A stretch of DNA of 64,000 nt from Wyeomyia smithii (taxonomy: Eukaryota > Arthropoda > Insecta > Diptera > Culicidae). The stretch is taken from contig NC_073696.1 of assembly GCF_029784165.1 (NCBI RefSeq), forward strand, positions 100,618,065 to 100,682,064, written 5' to 3'. The position numbers and the translations under genes were made by a program. The notes under the pieces were generated by a model, which was not told the DNA's origin, made no database searches, and saw only the letters and a list, made by a program, of their open reading frames with translations. Below, piece after piece: positions 46,191-56,634 of this stretch (position 1 is its first letter; the number at the start of each line of letters is the position of its first letter).

Positions 46191-47194
46191 TTAATTTCAT
46201 TGAAATCGGTCCTGCCATCTCTGAGAAAATCGAGTGAGATTGGGAGAGTGTTACACACACACATACAGAAAATACTCAGCTCGTCGAACTGAGTCGAGTG
46301 TTATACGACATTCGGCCCTTTTGAGCACTTTTATACCTTTAGTTTTTGCAGTGATTGCTATACCTTTCTAGGAGAAAGGCAAAAAAATTAAAATTATAGC
46401 TTTTTTTTTTAATTTAAAAAAGTTTTCTGAACACGTTTCTTTTCATAACCTTCGAACTACATGTTCAATCACCATAAAATAAGTTATTTAGGGGTTTTGA
46501 AGACAGTTCGTTCATTTGATACCTATTTTGTTCAAATCGGTTGTGTAGTTTCTGAGATAATGGAGTTTCATAACTTTTACATTTTGATACATTACAGACA
46601 AAGTTACAATCCAATTATAATAAAATTCAATAGGGTCTTATCAGGCAACTAGACCTTTCTATTGCAACTTATTTTGTGAAAATCGGTCCATCCATCTTTG
46701 AGGAAAGTGAGTGAGTTTAAACAGTCTTTGAAATACGTTTCTTTACATAACTTTTGAACCACATGTCCGATCCACATAAAATTATTTTACAAATGGTTCA
46801 AAATACAAGCCCGTTTTTTTGATACCAATTTTGTTCAAATCGGTTGTGTAGTTTCTGAGATAATGAAGTTTTGTGATTTTCACATTTTGATACATAACCT
46901 CAAAACTAAAAATCCGATTGCAATAAAATTCAATAGGGTCTCATGGGGCAACTAGACCTTTCATTTGTAATTAGTTTCATTAAAATCGGTCCAGCCATCT
47001 CTGAGAAAATTGAGTCAGATTGAGAGACTGTTACATACATACATGCACACACACACACACACACACACACATACAGAAAATGCTCAGCTCGTCGAACTCA
47101 GTCGATTGATATACGAGATTCGACCCTCTGGAGCACTTTTATATCTTTGGTTTTTTCAGTGATTGCTATACCTTTCTAGGAGAAAGGCAAAAAA
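46191..47194. repeat. Repeat family with ~300-bp unit, second block, two termini
   Basis: It continues the unit of 43081-44164: gttgtgtagtttctgagata at 46540 and 46843 (303 bp apart), and gccatctctgagaaa at 46214 and 46991. The end phrase cagctcgtcgaactgagtcg through ctttctaggagaaaggcaaa occurs twice (46275-46385, 47083-47194), so one copy ends at 46385 and another follows head to tail. A CA microsatellite (47047-47071) sits before the second terminus. The family is non-coding and of unknown class. Confidence 0.7.
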
Positions 47195-48653
47195 CACTAA
47201 AAGATAGGCCAAAATCCGATGTTAACTCAAAATTGACAAAATTAATACCTATGCCAGAAAGCATGCGCCCTCTTAAAAAATAACTTATGGGTCTAAAAAA
47301 TCTCTCCATCTGTGGAAAATGCTTAATTTGCTTCGCCGAATATGTACGTGTGCAAAGTTTTATTCAAATCAAAAACGTTCAATACTCGACCATAGCTCAT
47401 TTCGCGCGATTTTGCTCTATATTGAATTTTTTATTCCAACCACAAATGATAGCGGCGACAAGTTCAAACTTTCAAATGTTGAAAATTATAGTCTTATCAA
47501 TTTCTGTCGATAGAACTGAACTTCACAAAGATTTTAGTATGGCGATTTCGTGGCATTTCTCTACAAGCGCGAACAGTATTTTCGGAAACTATGTTGGTTT
47601 AGTTTTTGCATATTTCAACCCGTTTATACTTAGTGAGCGCCAACAGCATAGCTTTGTTAAACTTCAGCACTTACGGCTTGATACTTAACCCTCTCCCGCT
47701 CATGAGGTTTTTCATGATTTAAAAATGCTTTCCGGGTCAATTTAGGCGAAATACTTTGCAGGGTAGTTGAAATCACTGTAAAACATTGAATTTTGAAGAA
47801 AAAAGCGAATTTTGAAATGGTGCTCCAGAGCACCTATGAGCATAGCAGGGACTTTTTTTAAAAACACGAAAAAAAAATTTCTAAAAATTTTTGAAGTATT
47901 TATTCAAATACTATAGAAAATAATGTAAACAACGTAGTTTTCGAAAAAAAAACTTAGTTTATGACTATTTGATGATTTATTTTTTATGGAGTAAGGAATT
48001 TTCTAGGCTAGAAAATTGGCTCTCACTGCATCAATGAAAGGACGAATTTTGAAGAGCATGTCGTATCCGAGTTCTCCTCTTTATTCATCTCTGAGTTGTC
48101 ATGTACCTAGATTTTGGCTTGCAGCTATTCCCAGAAATGGTAAGTTTTCGTTTTTGGTCCGCTTTCAATGCCTTTAGACCCACTTTCATTCATTTTTTGG
48201 CCCGTTTTGCTGGTGCTTGTCGATTTCTCGTTTCCGCTAAAGCGTAATGAATAAGAAAAACGTTTACAAGCTCAATTATCCATGAACGATACCAAAAACT
48301 GCACGATAATTCTCGGAAGAAACAACTATTATTGAAATCAAAAGTTGCTACAAAGGAAGTGAGGAGAGTGGAAAATTCGAGTCATTACTCCATTTTCCCG
48401 TGGCCTCCAGAGGTGAACATTGAAAATTTGAAATTTGATTCCATGATGATAAATAATGTACTACCAATTTTATTACGATTTACTAGAGTTGAATAAATGA
48501 AACATTTCTGCAAGACATTTCCGCATTTTGCTTTAGTAACCGCAAAAAACCAACAAGTAATATGACATAGATAGACAATGTCTTTGTGTTTTGTGATTTA
48601 ACTCTTTTTCTATTGCAACATATACTCTAAATAAGATTTTTTCTTTTTTCCAG
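47195..48653. other. 3' part of the large intron, no supported feature
   Basis: An open frame at 47287-47688 (+, 133 codons) has no recognisable domain and low-complexity composition, and is not called. The polypyrimidine stretch ttttttcttttttccag at 48637-48653 is the acceptor of the next sulfotransferase exon. Confidence 0.45.
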
Positions 48654-48855
48654 TGCAATTCGCTACGAAGACCTCTCGTTGAACTCGTACGAAATGACCA
48701 AAGAGATTTTAAAATTCTACGGTCTTCCGTTCGATCCATCAGTTGAAGCGTTCCTGGATACGCACACGAAACAGGACATCGGAGGAGTCAGCTCCACCTT
48801 CAGAGACTCCAAGTTAGCGCCTCTCCATTGGACGAAGGATCTCACGTTTGAAGAG
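48654..48855 (+). CDS. Carbohydrate sulfotransferase, penultimate exon
   Basis: After one base that completes the Arg codon from the exon ending at 27100, this exon reads AIRYEDLSLNSYEMTKEILK, FYGLPFDPSVEAFLD, SSTFRDSKLAPLHW and ends KDLTFEE. RYEDL and the S-x-x-W region (here PLHWTKDL) are conserved C-terminal features of Golgi carbohydrate sulfotransferases. The exon ends at a GT donor (48856, gtgaat) that falls exactly between codons. Reading through instead gives 16 extra codons and a stop at 48904-48906. The spliced form restores the conserved family C-terminus, so I prefer the splice. Confidence 0.88.
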
Positions 48856-48913
48856 GTGAATAATAGGCTGGCGAATAAATCGGCAACCGTTAATCAACTA
48901 CCATGAATTACAG
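48856..48913 (+). other. 58-bp intron with in-frame stop
   Basis: It begins gtgaataatag and ends ccatgaattacag. Its length matches typical short dipteran introns. If retained, translation ends inside it at 48906, with the nonconserved tail VNNRLANKSATVNQLP. Splicing joins LTFEE to VKIIQDSC in frame. Confidence 0.78.
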
Positions 48914-49030
48914 GTTAAAATAATTCAGGACAGCTGTGTAGCCGCTATGAAGTCCTGGGGATACAAAAATGCGACAAGCGAAGCAGATCTACTCAATTTC
49001 GACCCGTTGTTGCCGTACAGTGTGTCGTGA
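48914..49030 (+). CDS. Carbohydrate sulfotransferase, terminal exon
   Basis: It encodes 38 residues, VKIIQDSCVAAMKSWGYKNA and onward to LPYSVS, and the stop TGA at 49028-49030. The pattern V-x-x-I-Q-x-x-C-x-x-x-M-x-x-x-G-Y is the usual end of CHST-family sulfotransferases, where the Cys and the Gly-Tyr pair are well conserved. This short exon is easily missed by gene finders because the preceding frame stays open for 48 bases into the intron. The 3' untranslated region presumably follows; no single polyadenylation signal is decisive. Confidence 0.85.
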   Translation, partial: VKIIQDSCVAAMKSWGYKNATSEADLLNFDPLLPYSVS

Positions 49031-51870
49031 GATGCGGCCGAAGCGCAACAGGAAAGCAGTTGATCAGAACCGGCGATCGATCAAAATGTGGTTGAAACAT
49101 GAAGGTTTGTACGTCAGATTCGCACCTGGCCGGTTTCACAACTCGATCATTCGGTTCCAGCGTAATCTACGGGCGACTGACTTACTGAATTGTCTTAATA
49201 GGATCAAGTACTTGTTCGTTTTGAACGGGCGCGTAAAAGTGCTACAGAAAGCAAATTTAGTTTTTAGAGAACACAAGCATCTGTGATGAACTAGGTAAAA
49301 TTGAAATTGATATATTCAACGGTTATTGATTATGCATAACAATTATTTAAAAAAATAGGGGAATATATGGCAGGATCGTCGTCTACAAAAGCAAAAAACT
49401 TCCTTAATTTATGATAGCAAATTTTGTACAAAAATGTGATTATAAAGTGTTGCATACGTTGTGATAACTTTTTTCCGTTTTCCCATATTTTATTATCCCC
49501 TTTCAAAATGATCTAAAGTCTTCCGCAAGATACTTTTTCAACCTCGGTAACAGATTTGATTTCTTCTGTTTTCACGTTAATGTTATATAGGGCGATCTAG
49601 TTCCATATTTCCCACTTAGTAGACTATGGCACACAAGAATGCAATCGCTACAGGAAAAGCCGGTTCTAATTGGCAGAGGAAACTACTCTATGACAAATAT
49701 TATAATCATTTGCACTAAAGTTGGGCGAAGCTTTAATTCCTGCTCTGGCTAGTTCTGAAGTAACAATAAAAAATAGCACTCCAAAAGAACGTGCTAAAAT
49801 ACAGGTCATTCACAAATGTTTTCGTTATTGATATTATTAACTTAAATAAGACTTCTCTATCATGCAATAATTTAGAACATTTTAAACTCGCGAGTTGTAC
49901 TTTCAATGATACAATGATGATTCTCTTTATTTACGTTTTATAACAATACTCCCATTTATTCTATATACTTACTGATTCGTTCGTTCATATGCGTTTTATC
50001 TTGTATTCGTTTAAGGATGCCTAACGATGTTCTCCTACAATAAACATTTCGAACATAGAAACTTATCCGGTCCTGAAATAATTGAGCCAATATGAAATAC
50101 AGTAAAAATGAAACAATCTGCATACGAGTAAAGCAAACAGCAAACAAACACGCCATCAGCGTATGTTTCAATGCGTTTAAATTTAAAACTACGAAAAAGT
50201 AGAAAGAGATGACAATTTTTTCAAATATTTTGAATTTTACATTGAATCTACGGCATAAAACATTGTTTTGGTTCTACATTCGAACAATTCGGAGGTAACA
50301 CCACATTACACGAAAGAATCACTTAATGTAAAAAAGCCCCACGGCAGGTTTCAATTTTAATCTGTAACGGTGTTTCTTAAAATTTTCCCGTTTGTTCACC
50401 TTGCCCTTGCCTTGCCGAGTTAATACCAGTCGCCAATCACTAGTTACATTTCAAATCTGCAGATGTAAGGACCTCGAGAGAAAGTAGAAAATATCTAATC
50501 TACAGAATCAAACCTACATTATTTTGTAATGGGCGTAGTCAAACTTATTTAATTTTGCATAATTCAAAAGCAAAGATTTGAGCGTTAGCTCATACGCAAG
50601 CAACCAAGCCTTTTCAAAAAAGAATGTTCAATTTTGTAAGAAATTTACTACAATGTTTAATGTATTCATCAACTTTTCCTAATTACATATCCCTTCTTTT
50701 CGTAGAACGCACTATTCGCAACACCCTCGTAGAGGATAACTCTATAATCTGTAAGCTGAAGTAGAACAATACAACATATCCTTATTAGACCTGTAGGATT
50801 ACTAGACCACTGTTCGTATAAATTTTAAATGAACAATAGGCACGACTATTACCACTAGTGGTCAAAATGACCCAGTATGCACAAGAAAAAGAACTTGAAT
50901 ACGCAAATTTTTGGTTCGTTGGATCCACTTACAAATTATAGCCTGTAATCGTTATTTTAATTCTCGCAAGAACACGGAATATAGGCAAGAGGATAGATAG
51001 ATAGACCACCACCCTGTAATCGTAAACTTGTAAACTCCGTTTGAAGAGACAAGTAATTAGAGTGCCTTGTGATCTGATGCATAACGACAAATTAAAAGCG
51101 AGCCAAAAACAGGTTTAGCCACAAAACAATTCTTGGTGAAAAATGAACGATACTTTTAGGATCAATTGAACACAGAACAATCGTAGCAGCATGCCACCAT
51201 AGAAAACATTATCTTTTTTCGACCGAATACCTTTCTTAAAAACGCAATTAAATTATCAGCAGCCCAAAAGCTGATGCCACTATTTACACACTACTTTGAT
51301 ACTAGGTAAACTTTCGCCAAATTTTGAAGCGCGAATAATTGTCCTAATATGGAAAGCAGATTGATACCTAAAATACGAGAGTCTCTAGCATTCATATCTA
51401 CATTAATTGAATTGCCGACTATTCACTACTCTACTGCTACTATCAAATACTACAGTTCTCAAACACTGAAGTTCTCAATTAATGGCCCTAAATTGCATAC
51501 AGTAGACAGGCACAACTAGGCCATACGAGTCGTATACTATATTCACACCGTATGTAGAGTGTGGAAGACGATAGCATAAAATTCTTAGCTAGTAGAAAAC
51601 AAGTAATCAACAATAATTTATTGAAACCGCAGATCGAAACGAAAATAAAAACCAATAGCCTATGCTCAACAATTGGGTTAAACTCGAATATAAAATGTTA
51701 TGCTGTATTTTTCCATAGAGCGATAAAGAAAAACAATAGGCCCAATACGTCCCTCGATCTTAAGCCTATACTTGATGCTGTCTTACCACCAAAAGCTATC
51801 TACACTGCACTTTTTTCCGTTTTTGTCGACCATTTGTCAACAAAGGTTTGACCTGGAAGATTATAGCTTT
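49031..51870. other. 3' untranslated and intergenic AT-rich DNA
   Basis: No gene-like frame. An aataaa at about 49767 is a possible polyadenylation signal for the sulfotransferase transcript. I see no recognisable repeat or RNA gene in the rest. Confidence 0.4.
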
Positions 51871-52790
51871 TCAACCGTTCCGTGCCCTTGGCCAGCTCAG
51901 AAGTGCGTAGTACATTACGTTACCAATCCGCAAGTCTCCTTCGAACGAGTCGAGCCATCGTGTACGCTGCGCCTCTTTATTTCTGGTGCCGGCAGGGTTA
52001 CTAAAGAGAAGTAATTTCACAGGGTTGTCGTCCGGCATCCTTACGACGTGACCGGCCCACCGCAACCTATTGAACGTTGCCATGTGTGCAATGGGATTCT
52101 CTCCAAGCAGCGCGTGCAGCTTATGGTTCGTGCGCCGTCGCCATCCTCCGTCGTCTGTCTGTATTCCACCGTAGATAGTCCGCAACACCTTCCGTTCGAA
52201 AACTTCAAGAGCGTTAAGGTCCTCTGTGAGAAGCTTCGTTGTCCCGATTCCGTAGAGGACTACCGGTCTCATCAGGGTTTTGTACAGTCACCAGTGACCC
52301 CAAATACACGAACGCCGTCTACAAAGAATAGAGTTGGAGGCTGACGTTGTTATTCTCGAAGCTTCTCGCTCGCATGTGACTCGTTTTCGTCAGGCGTAAG
52401 TTTCCTCCACCATCGCAAAGTTTCGTGTTATCCGCGAAGTCCAGAAGTTGAACGAACCTTGTGAAAACGGAATCACACCCTCAATGGCTATGCTAAGTAG
52501 CATACAGGAAAGTCCATCACCTTGTCTTAACCCTCTGCGCGATTCAAAGGGGCTCGTAAGTATCGTATCACCATCGCTTGTAGCCATGGTGGCCTTGATA
52601 TCAATCGAGTCATTTTCAGAAAATCCGTAGCATTCATGATCAGCCATAGCTGGTCTCGATCGGAGGCAACATAGGCCGCCTGCAGTAGAGAAATGAGTGC
52701 GAGAGAATATTGAAGAGAGAGAATAGGAGAGAACAATTGAGGTAATTAAATGTTTTTCTGCTACCATAAGCGATGCGGCTTACCGTACGT
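51871..52790 (-). pseudogene. RTE-like LINE remnant, second copy
   Basis: The minus strand from about 52570 reads SPFESRRGLRQGDGLSCMLL, the conserved RT motif before the catalytic centre. A frameshifted VQLLDFADN follows near 52410-52450, where the second catalytic Asp of FADD is changed to Asn. After a gap the C-terminal region reads VFERKVLRTIYGG, LHALLGENPIAHM and NRLRWAGHVVRMPDDNPVK (52272-51871). It is the same family as 20590-22330. The palm-to-thumb segment is deleted and several frameshifts are present, so it is inactive. Confidence 0.8.
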
Positions 52791-52931
52791 GCTGCTTAAA
52801 TTAACCGTTGCTTAGATCGGTCTGCGATAAATTCGAAAACAACATTCAAAACAACTTTTGGAATTTCGCTTAGCAGTTGGTCTGAAAGTTTTGTCTGAAT
52901 CTAGCAACATTCTCGAATCCAGGCGGTCTTT

Positions 52932-53497
52932 GGGGTCATCCACAAATTATGTAACGGTTTCGAAGGGGGGAAGAGGGGTATCCAAATTGCTTACGAATGC
53001 TTACGAAGGGGCAGAGGGAGATTCGAAAAAATTCTATGTACATAAGATTGAAAAATTTGAAATTAAAACAAAACTTACAAAACTAATAAAAGTTAAAATC
53101 AGTTGTAAGTTCTCGCTGATATGGTTACAGTTGAATCTTGGGAAAGCGTGAATTCTCATTAGGGGCCATCCACATTCCACGTGGACAGATTTTTAACGAT
53201 ATTAACCCGCCCCCTCCTCCTCCGTGGACAATTGCTCATATAAATTTTGAAAATTTTGTATGGACCGTGGACATTACACTGACTTCCCCCCCAAAGCTGT
53301 CCACATGGAATGTGGATGGCCCCTTATCTAAGTGATTATGTACTCCACTTCGTATACTAAATTTTCAGTTTTTTTTTAACTTAAACATGATATTGACTAA
53401 ATCAATTAACTTGTTTTCTTTTCATTCTTTGCAAATACGCCATAAGTAAAAAGAATTCTTTTCTGAAAAAGTCCTTACGTAACTTGTGGATGACGCC
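52932..53497. mobile_element. MITE with GGGGTCATCCACAA ends, hosting a nested MITE
   Basis: The ends ggggtcatccacaaattatg (52932) and the complement of the stretch ending cttgtggatgacgcc (53497) form ~23-bp inverted repeats with a few mismatches. The interior is non-coding. A different MITE (53162-53323) is inserted in it. Flanking target duplications are not clear. Confidence 0.65.
53162..53323. mobile_element. MITE with GGGGCCATCCACAT ends (PIF/Harbinger-like), copy 2
   Basis: A 162-bp element with inverted ends ggggccatccacattccac and its complement, flanked by perfect TTA repeats (53159-53161 and 53324-53326). It shares its ends and the subterminal gtggacagatttttaacgat with 14443-14552 but has a longer C/T-rich centre. 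TTA duplications and GGG-type ends point to the PIF/Harbinger superfamily. It is nested within the MITE at 52932-53497. Confidence 0.85.
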
Positions 53498-55529
53498 TCT
53501 ATTCGGGACCACGAAGGTGCTGATATTTGTTTGGTTTTTGCACGAGAGGAAGAAAGATAGAAATACTTTTGCTTTTGTCATCGACTTTTTCTATCCTTGC
53601 CCATCGCCCTTTATCGGCTACTGTTGACAAAAAACATGGAAGACGGTATGCAGATAATGATAATCTATTTGTTCCGTCTCACGCCGAAAGTAGCAACAAC
53701 AAGTCAGCCGTTTTCAGCAGTTAACAAAAAACAGCCAATCATCGAGGACCACCAAACCCCGCCCCCACCGCGACGCTATAAAAGCAGCAGACGCATCGCT
53801 CAAGTCATCAGTTTTGTTTTGATTACCCAGTTGTTCACATCGTAGAAGAAGCAGAAAATCATTATAGAAGCAGAGAGAAACAGGAAAATACAAGTTCGAT
53901 AGCGAGCATTGGAGTTTTATACCAACCGTCTGACTAGAGTGGAGGCAACTCACCCAGTTCTTTTTAGGACTAATTGAGTTAATGAATTTTCCACCAAAAT
54001 TGCCTTGCCGCTTCGCTCGGTCAGTTCAGTTCCCAATTGCCGTCCTCAAGTGCGAACACCATTGATATGTAAACACATTCGTGTAGGTATTTACTGTAGC
54101 AGCCAAACCATTTTTCGGATTGCGTTTCGAGATTTGTTTTGAGATTGTTTCTGTTCATTAGATATAGAGTTTGCAGTAGGGATTCGAACATACGACGCCA
54201 GGCCATATCGTACCTCGTGACACGCTAGGAGACTAAGCGAGTATGAACCTTCAAACGAGACGTGTCAAAATTTGACAACAATTGGGTTGTTTAGCTATTT
54301 TAGTTTTTATTTGTGATTTCAGAGAAAAATTAGAATTTTGCGCTCTAACTGACAACCGCAACTGACAACCGAAAATGACAATCTTAGACAGCACCGATAA
54401 AAATGCGACTCATGAACTTGTTTGTCAAAGCGTATGCACACTTAATTTACTTCAATTGAAATTGAATAGCATTGACTTAAAACCGCCTTGATTCCTTGCC
54501 CTCGACTATGCAGCAGAGCCGCATTGATATGGCTTGCAATCAGAATGTTCTACGAATAAACTAGTTGTAATTCATTATTTGATGTTGCTTAAACAGTATG
54601 CAATATAACATAGTTTTCATTGACTGGTAAATGACCGCCGGTTGAAACCTCAACAAAAAAATGTGTCGATGAGATATATGGGAAAAAGACCTCTGAATTT
54701 CGTTCAGGGATTTAGAGGTACGGCTCAAGAGTTTCGTCTTCTCGAAAGAAGTCACTATTCTAAATTTCAGCACAAGTCGTGCGGGTGAAATTATACTTTT
54801 CTACTAATGAAAAAATGTTCAATAACAAAAAAATTGTGATGGCAAATTCATTAGAGATGCAATAAACGTTAAAATTTAGTGTTTTTTTTGTAAGATTTGG
54901 ACCACTGCGACCATTATTTTGATTTTTGTGGTAAAAAAAATATTTATATATTTTTCAGCTGGGAAACTCTCTCAGCTTTAATTTATTTTTACCATTGAGG
55001 ACATTTTTCGAAAAACCGAAGCTTCTGAGCCCTACCGCTAAACAAAATTCGAAGGCCTAGTTTTCTCATAACTTCTGTTGGTTTCCTACAATTCCTATGC
55101 TTCAGAAAGTCTTTTTTTATTTTGAAAATTTGTTTCCTGAGATAACATAAATGTTTTCCAGTGCCGCAAAAGTGTACAGCACATCGTTTCTATGTCTGTC
55201 TCTTGCATCTTCAAAATTGAGCTTAATAGACATAGTTGTCCCACGACTTTTATTTTATATATCATGGCATTGTTGTGATAAATACATCAAATCGCCAAAA
55301 GCATGCGAACTTTAACAAACCCGTACCCGATGTTGTCGTATCATATTCACTAACCGATCTAAAAATAGGCGAAATGGTGCCCATCGCTGATGGCAATAAA
55401 TCGTACATGCCTTTGATGATGAATATGATATTATTGGAAATTAGTAAGCTGCGACCCAGCTGTGTTCAACACAGCAATCTATTAAAAAGAGAGCATTCAA
55501 TAAAATTTATTATACTTCCAACTGTCATC
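53498..55529. other. Intergenic DNA with one promoter-like block
   Basis: Apart from the promoter-like block at 53734-53813, I see no gene-like frame, RNA gene or clear repeat. Short frames here lack recognisable domains. Confidence 0.4.
53734..53813 (+). promoter_or_regulatory. Orphan core promoter-like block (CCAAT, TATA, Inr)
   Basis: It has ccaatca at 53734, a C-rich stretch (ccccgcccccaccgcgac), TATAAAAG at 53777-53784 and an insect initiator TCAGTT at 53808-53813. TATA lies 33 bp before the presumed +1 A at 53810. The spacing is that of a strong TATA/Inr promoter, as in histone genes or retroelement LTRs. No open frame follows within several hundred bases, so the transcript would be non-coding, spliced, or a remnant. 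Confidence 0.5.
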
Positions 55530-56634
55530 CAAACTAGACGTTCTCATTCCACAATCTCAATTTGTGTGTCGCTTGAACAAGGCACTCTATGGACTCAAAC
55601 AATCCACCAGAGTTTCGAACGCCAAACTGGACGCCGCGCCGAAGAAGATGGGGCTAATCCAATCCGATTACGACTCGTGCTTATATTACTGGATCCAAGA
55701 TGGAAAGACTGTGTTTGTTGCGGTATACGTTGACGACGTGTTGATATTTGCTAACAATGAAGCAGTTAAGAACGATATCAAGGCAAAGCTCAGCAGTACC
55801 TTCCGAATGAAGGACTTGGGACCTGTGATGAGCTGCGTGGGCATTCGTGTTACCCGAGCGGAAGATTCAGTGTCGCTGGACCAGGAGGCTTAAATTGATT
55901 CCATCTTGCGTCGATTCAACATGTCAAATGCGAAGGCTGTTACTACTCCAATGAACGCTGCAGGAAAGCTCACGAAAGAATTAGCACCGCAGACACCGGA
56001 AGAGATTGAACGAATGAAAGTGATGCCATACCAGGAGGCTGTTGGGTGTTTGATGTACTTGGCACAGTGCACCAGACCAGACATCCTTTTCGCCGTGAAC
56101 CTAATGAGTCGATTCAACACGAATCCTGGACTGAGACACTGGGAAGCCGTTAAGCATATTTTCCGGTACCTTAAAGGTACATCGAAGATGATGTTGCAGT
56201 ATTCTGTAACCGGTGATTCAAAGCTGATAGGTTATACCGATGCGGATTGGGCATCCGATCTCGACGACAGACGATCTACGAGTGGATACGTGTTTGTCAT
56301 GCAAGGCGGAGCAGTATCTTGGAGCTGTAGGCGTCAAACCACCGTATCACTATTAACCTTGCGAAGCGGAGTACATGGCCCTATCTGCTACGGTACAAGA
56401 GGCGTCATGGTGGCGAGGACTGGTGTCGCAGTTCGGTCAAGATGACCAATCGAATTACGGTGTGACAACCAGAACACGATTTGCATTGCAAGAAACGGCG
56501 GATATATACCACAAACGAAGCACATCAATATCCGGCACCATTTTATACGTGATGCACTGGATCGGAATATTGTTTCGCTGAACTACGTCAAGACTGATGA
56601 GCAAGTAGCAGATGGTGTGCAAAGTAAATAAACT
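55530..56634 (+). pseudogene. Ty1/copia retrotransposon remnant (RT and RNase H)
   Basis: The frame from about 55530 reads VCRLNKALYGLKQS, then VYVDDVLIF with the catalytic YVDD at 55726-55737, typical of copia reverse transcriptase. An in-frame TAA at 55891-55893 interrupts it, and the same frame continues with PYQEAVGCLMYLAQCTRPDI and the RNase H motif IGYTDADWASD (about 56230-56260). Frameshifts near 56355 and 56455 move the remaining RNase H (MALSATVQEASWW, then further fragments including EQVADGV) into other frames up to about 56630. Gag, protease, integrase and the N-terminal RT are absent. The protein cannot be made. The coding end is directly followed by LTR-like sequence, as expected for copia. 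Confidence 0.87.

Larger units (their letters stand above)
27101..48653 (+). other. 21.5-kb intron of the sulfotransferase gene
   Basis: The intron runs from the gtaagt donor (27101) to the acceptor tttttccag (48653). The phases agree: CG at the end of the first exon plus T at the start of the next gives Arg, producing the family-typical join TRF-R-AIRYED. The intron is filled with mobile elements: a foldback fragment, a mariner remnant, an R1-like fragment, two long minus-strand LINEs and a Penelope-like inverted pair. All the LINE sequences lie antisense to the gene. Confidence 0.85.

Noticed and set aside
43081..47194. Repeated ~300-bp units considered as a CRISPR-like or satellite array
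   Set aside because: The units are long and degenerate, lack spacers of constant size and have transposon-like termini, so they are a dispersed repeat in a eukaryotic intron.
47287..47688. 133-codon + strand frame in the large intron
   Set aside because: No recognisable domain and no splice context; probably chance.
48856..48906. Read-through C-terminus of the sulfotransferase ending at 48906
   Set aside because: The tail is not conserved in character, and a GT...AG intron of normal length restores the family-typical ending.
48969..49286. 105-codon frame overlapping the terminal sulfotransferase exon
   Set aside because: It is an alternative frame of the exon and 3' untranslated region, with no family resemblance.
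55236..55733. 165-codon + strand frame overlapping the copia reverse transcriptase
   Set aside because: Its second half is the copia sequence read in another frame, while the true RT motif (YVDD) lies in the neighbouring frame.
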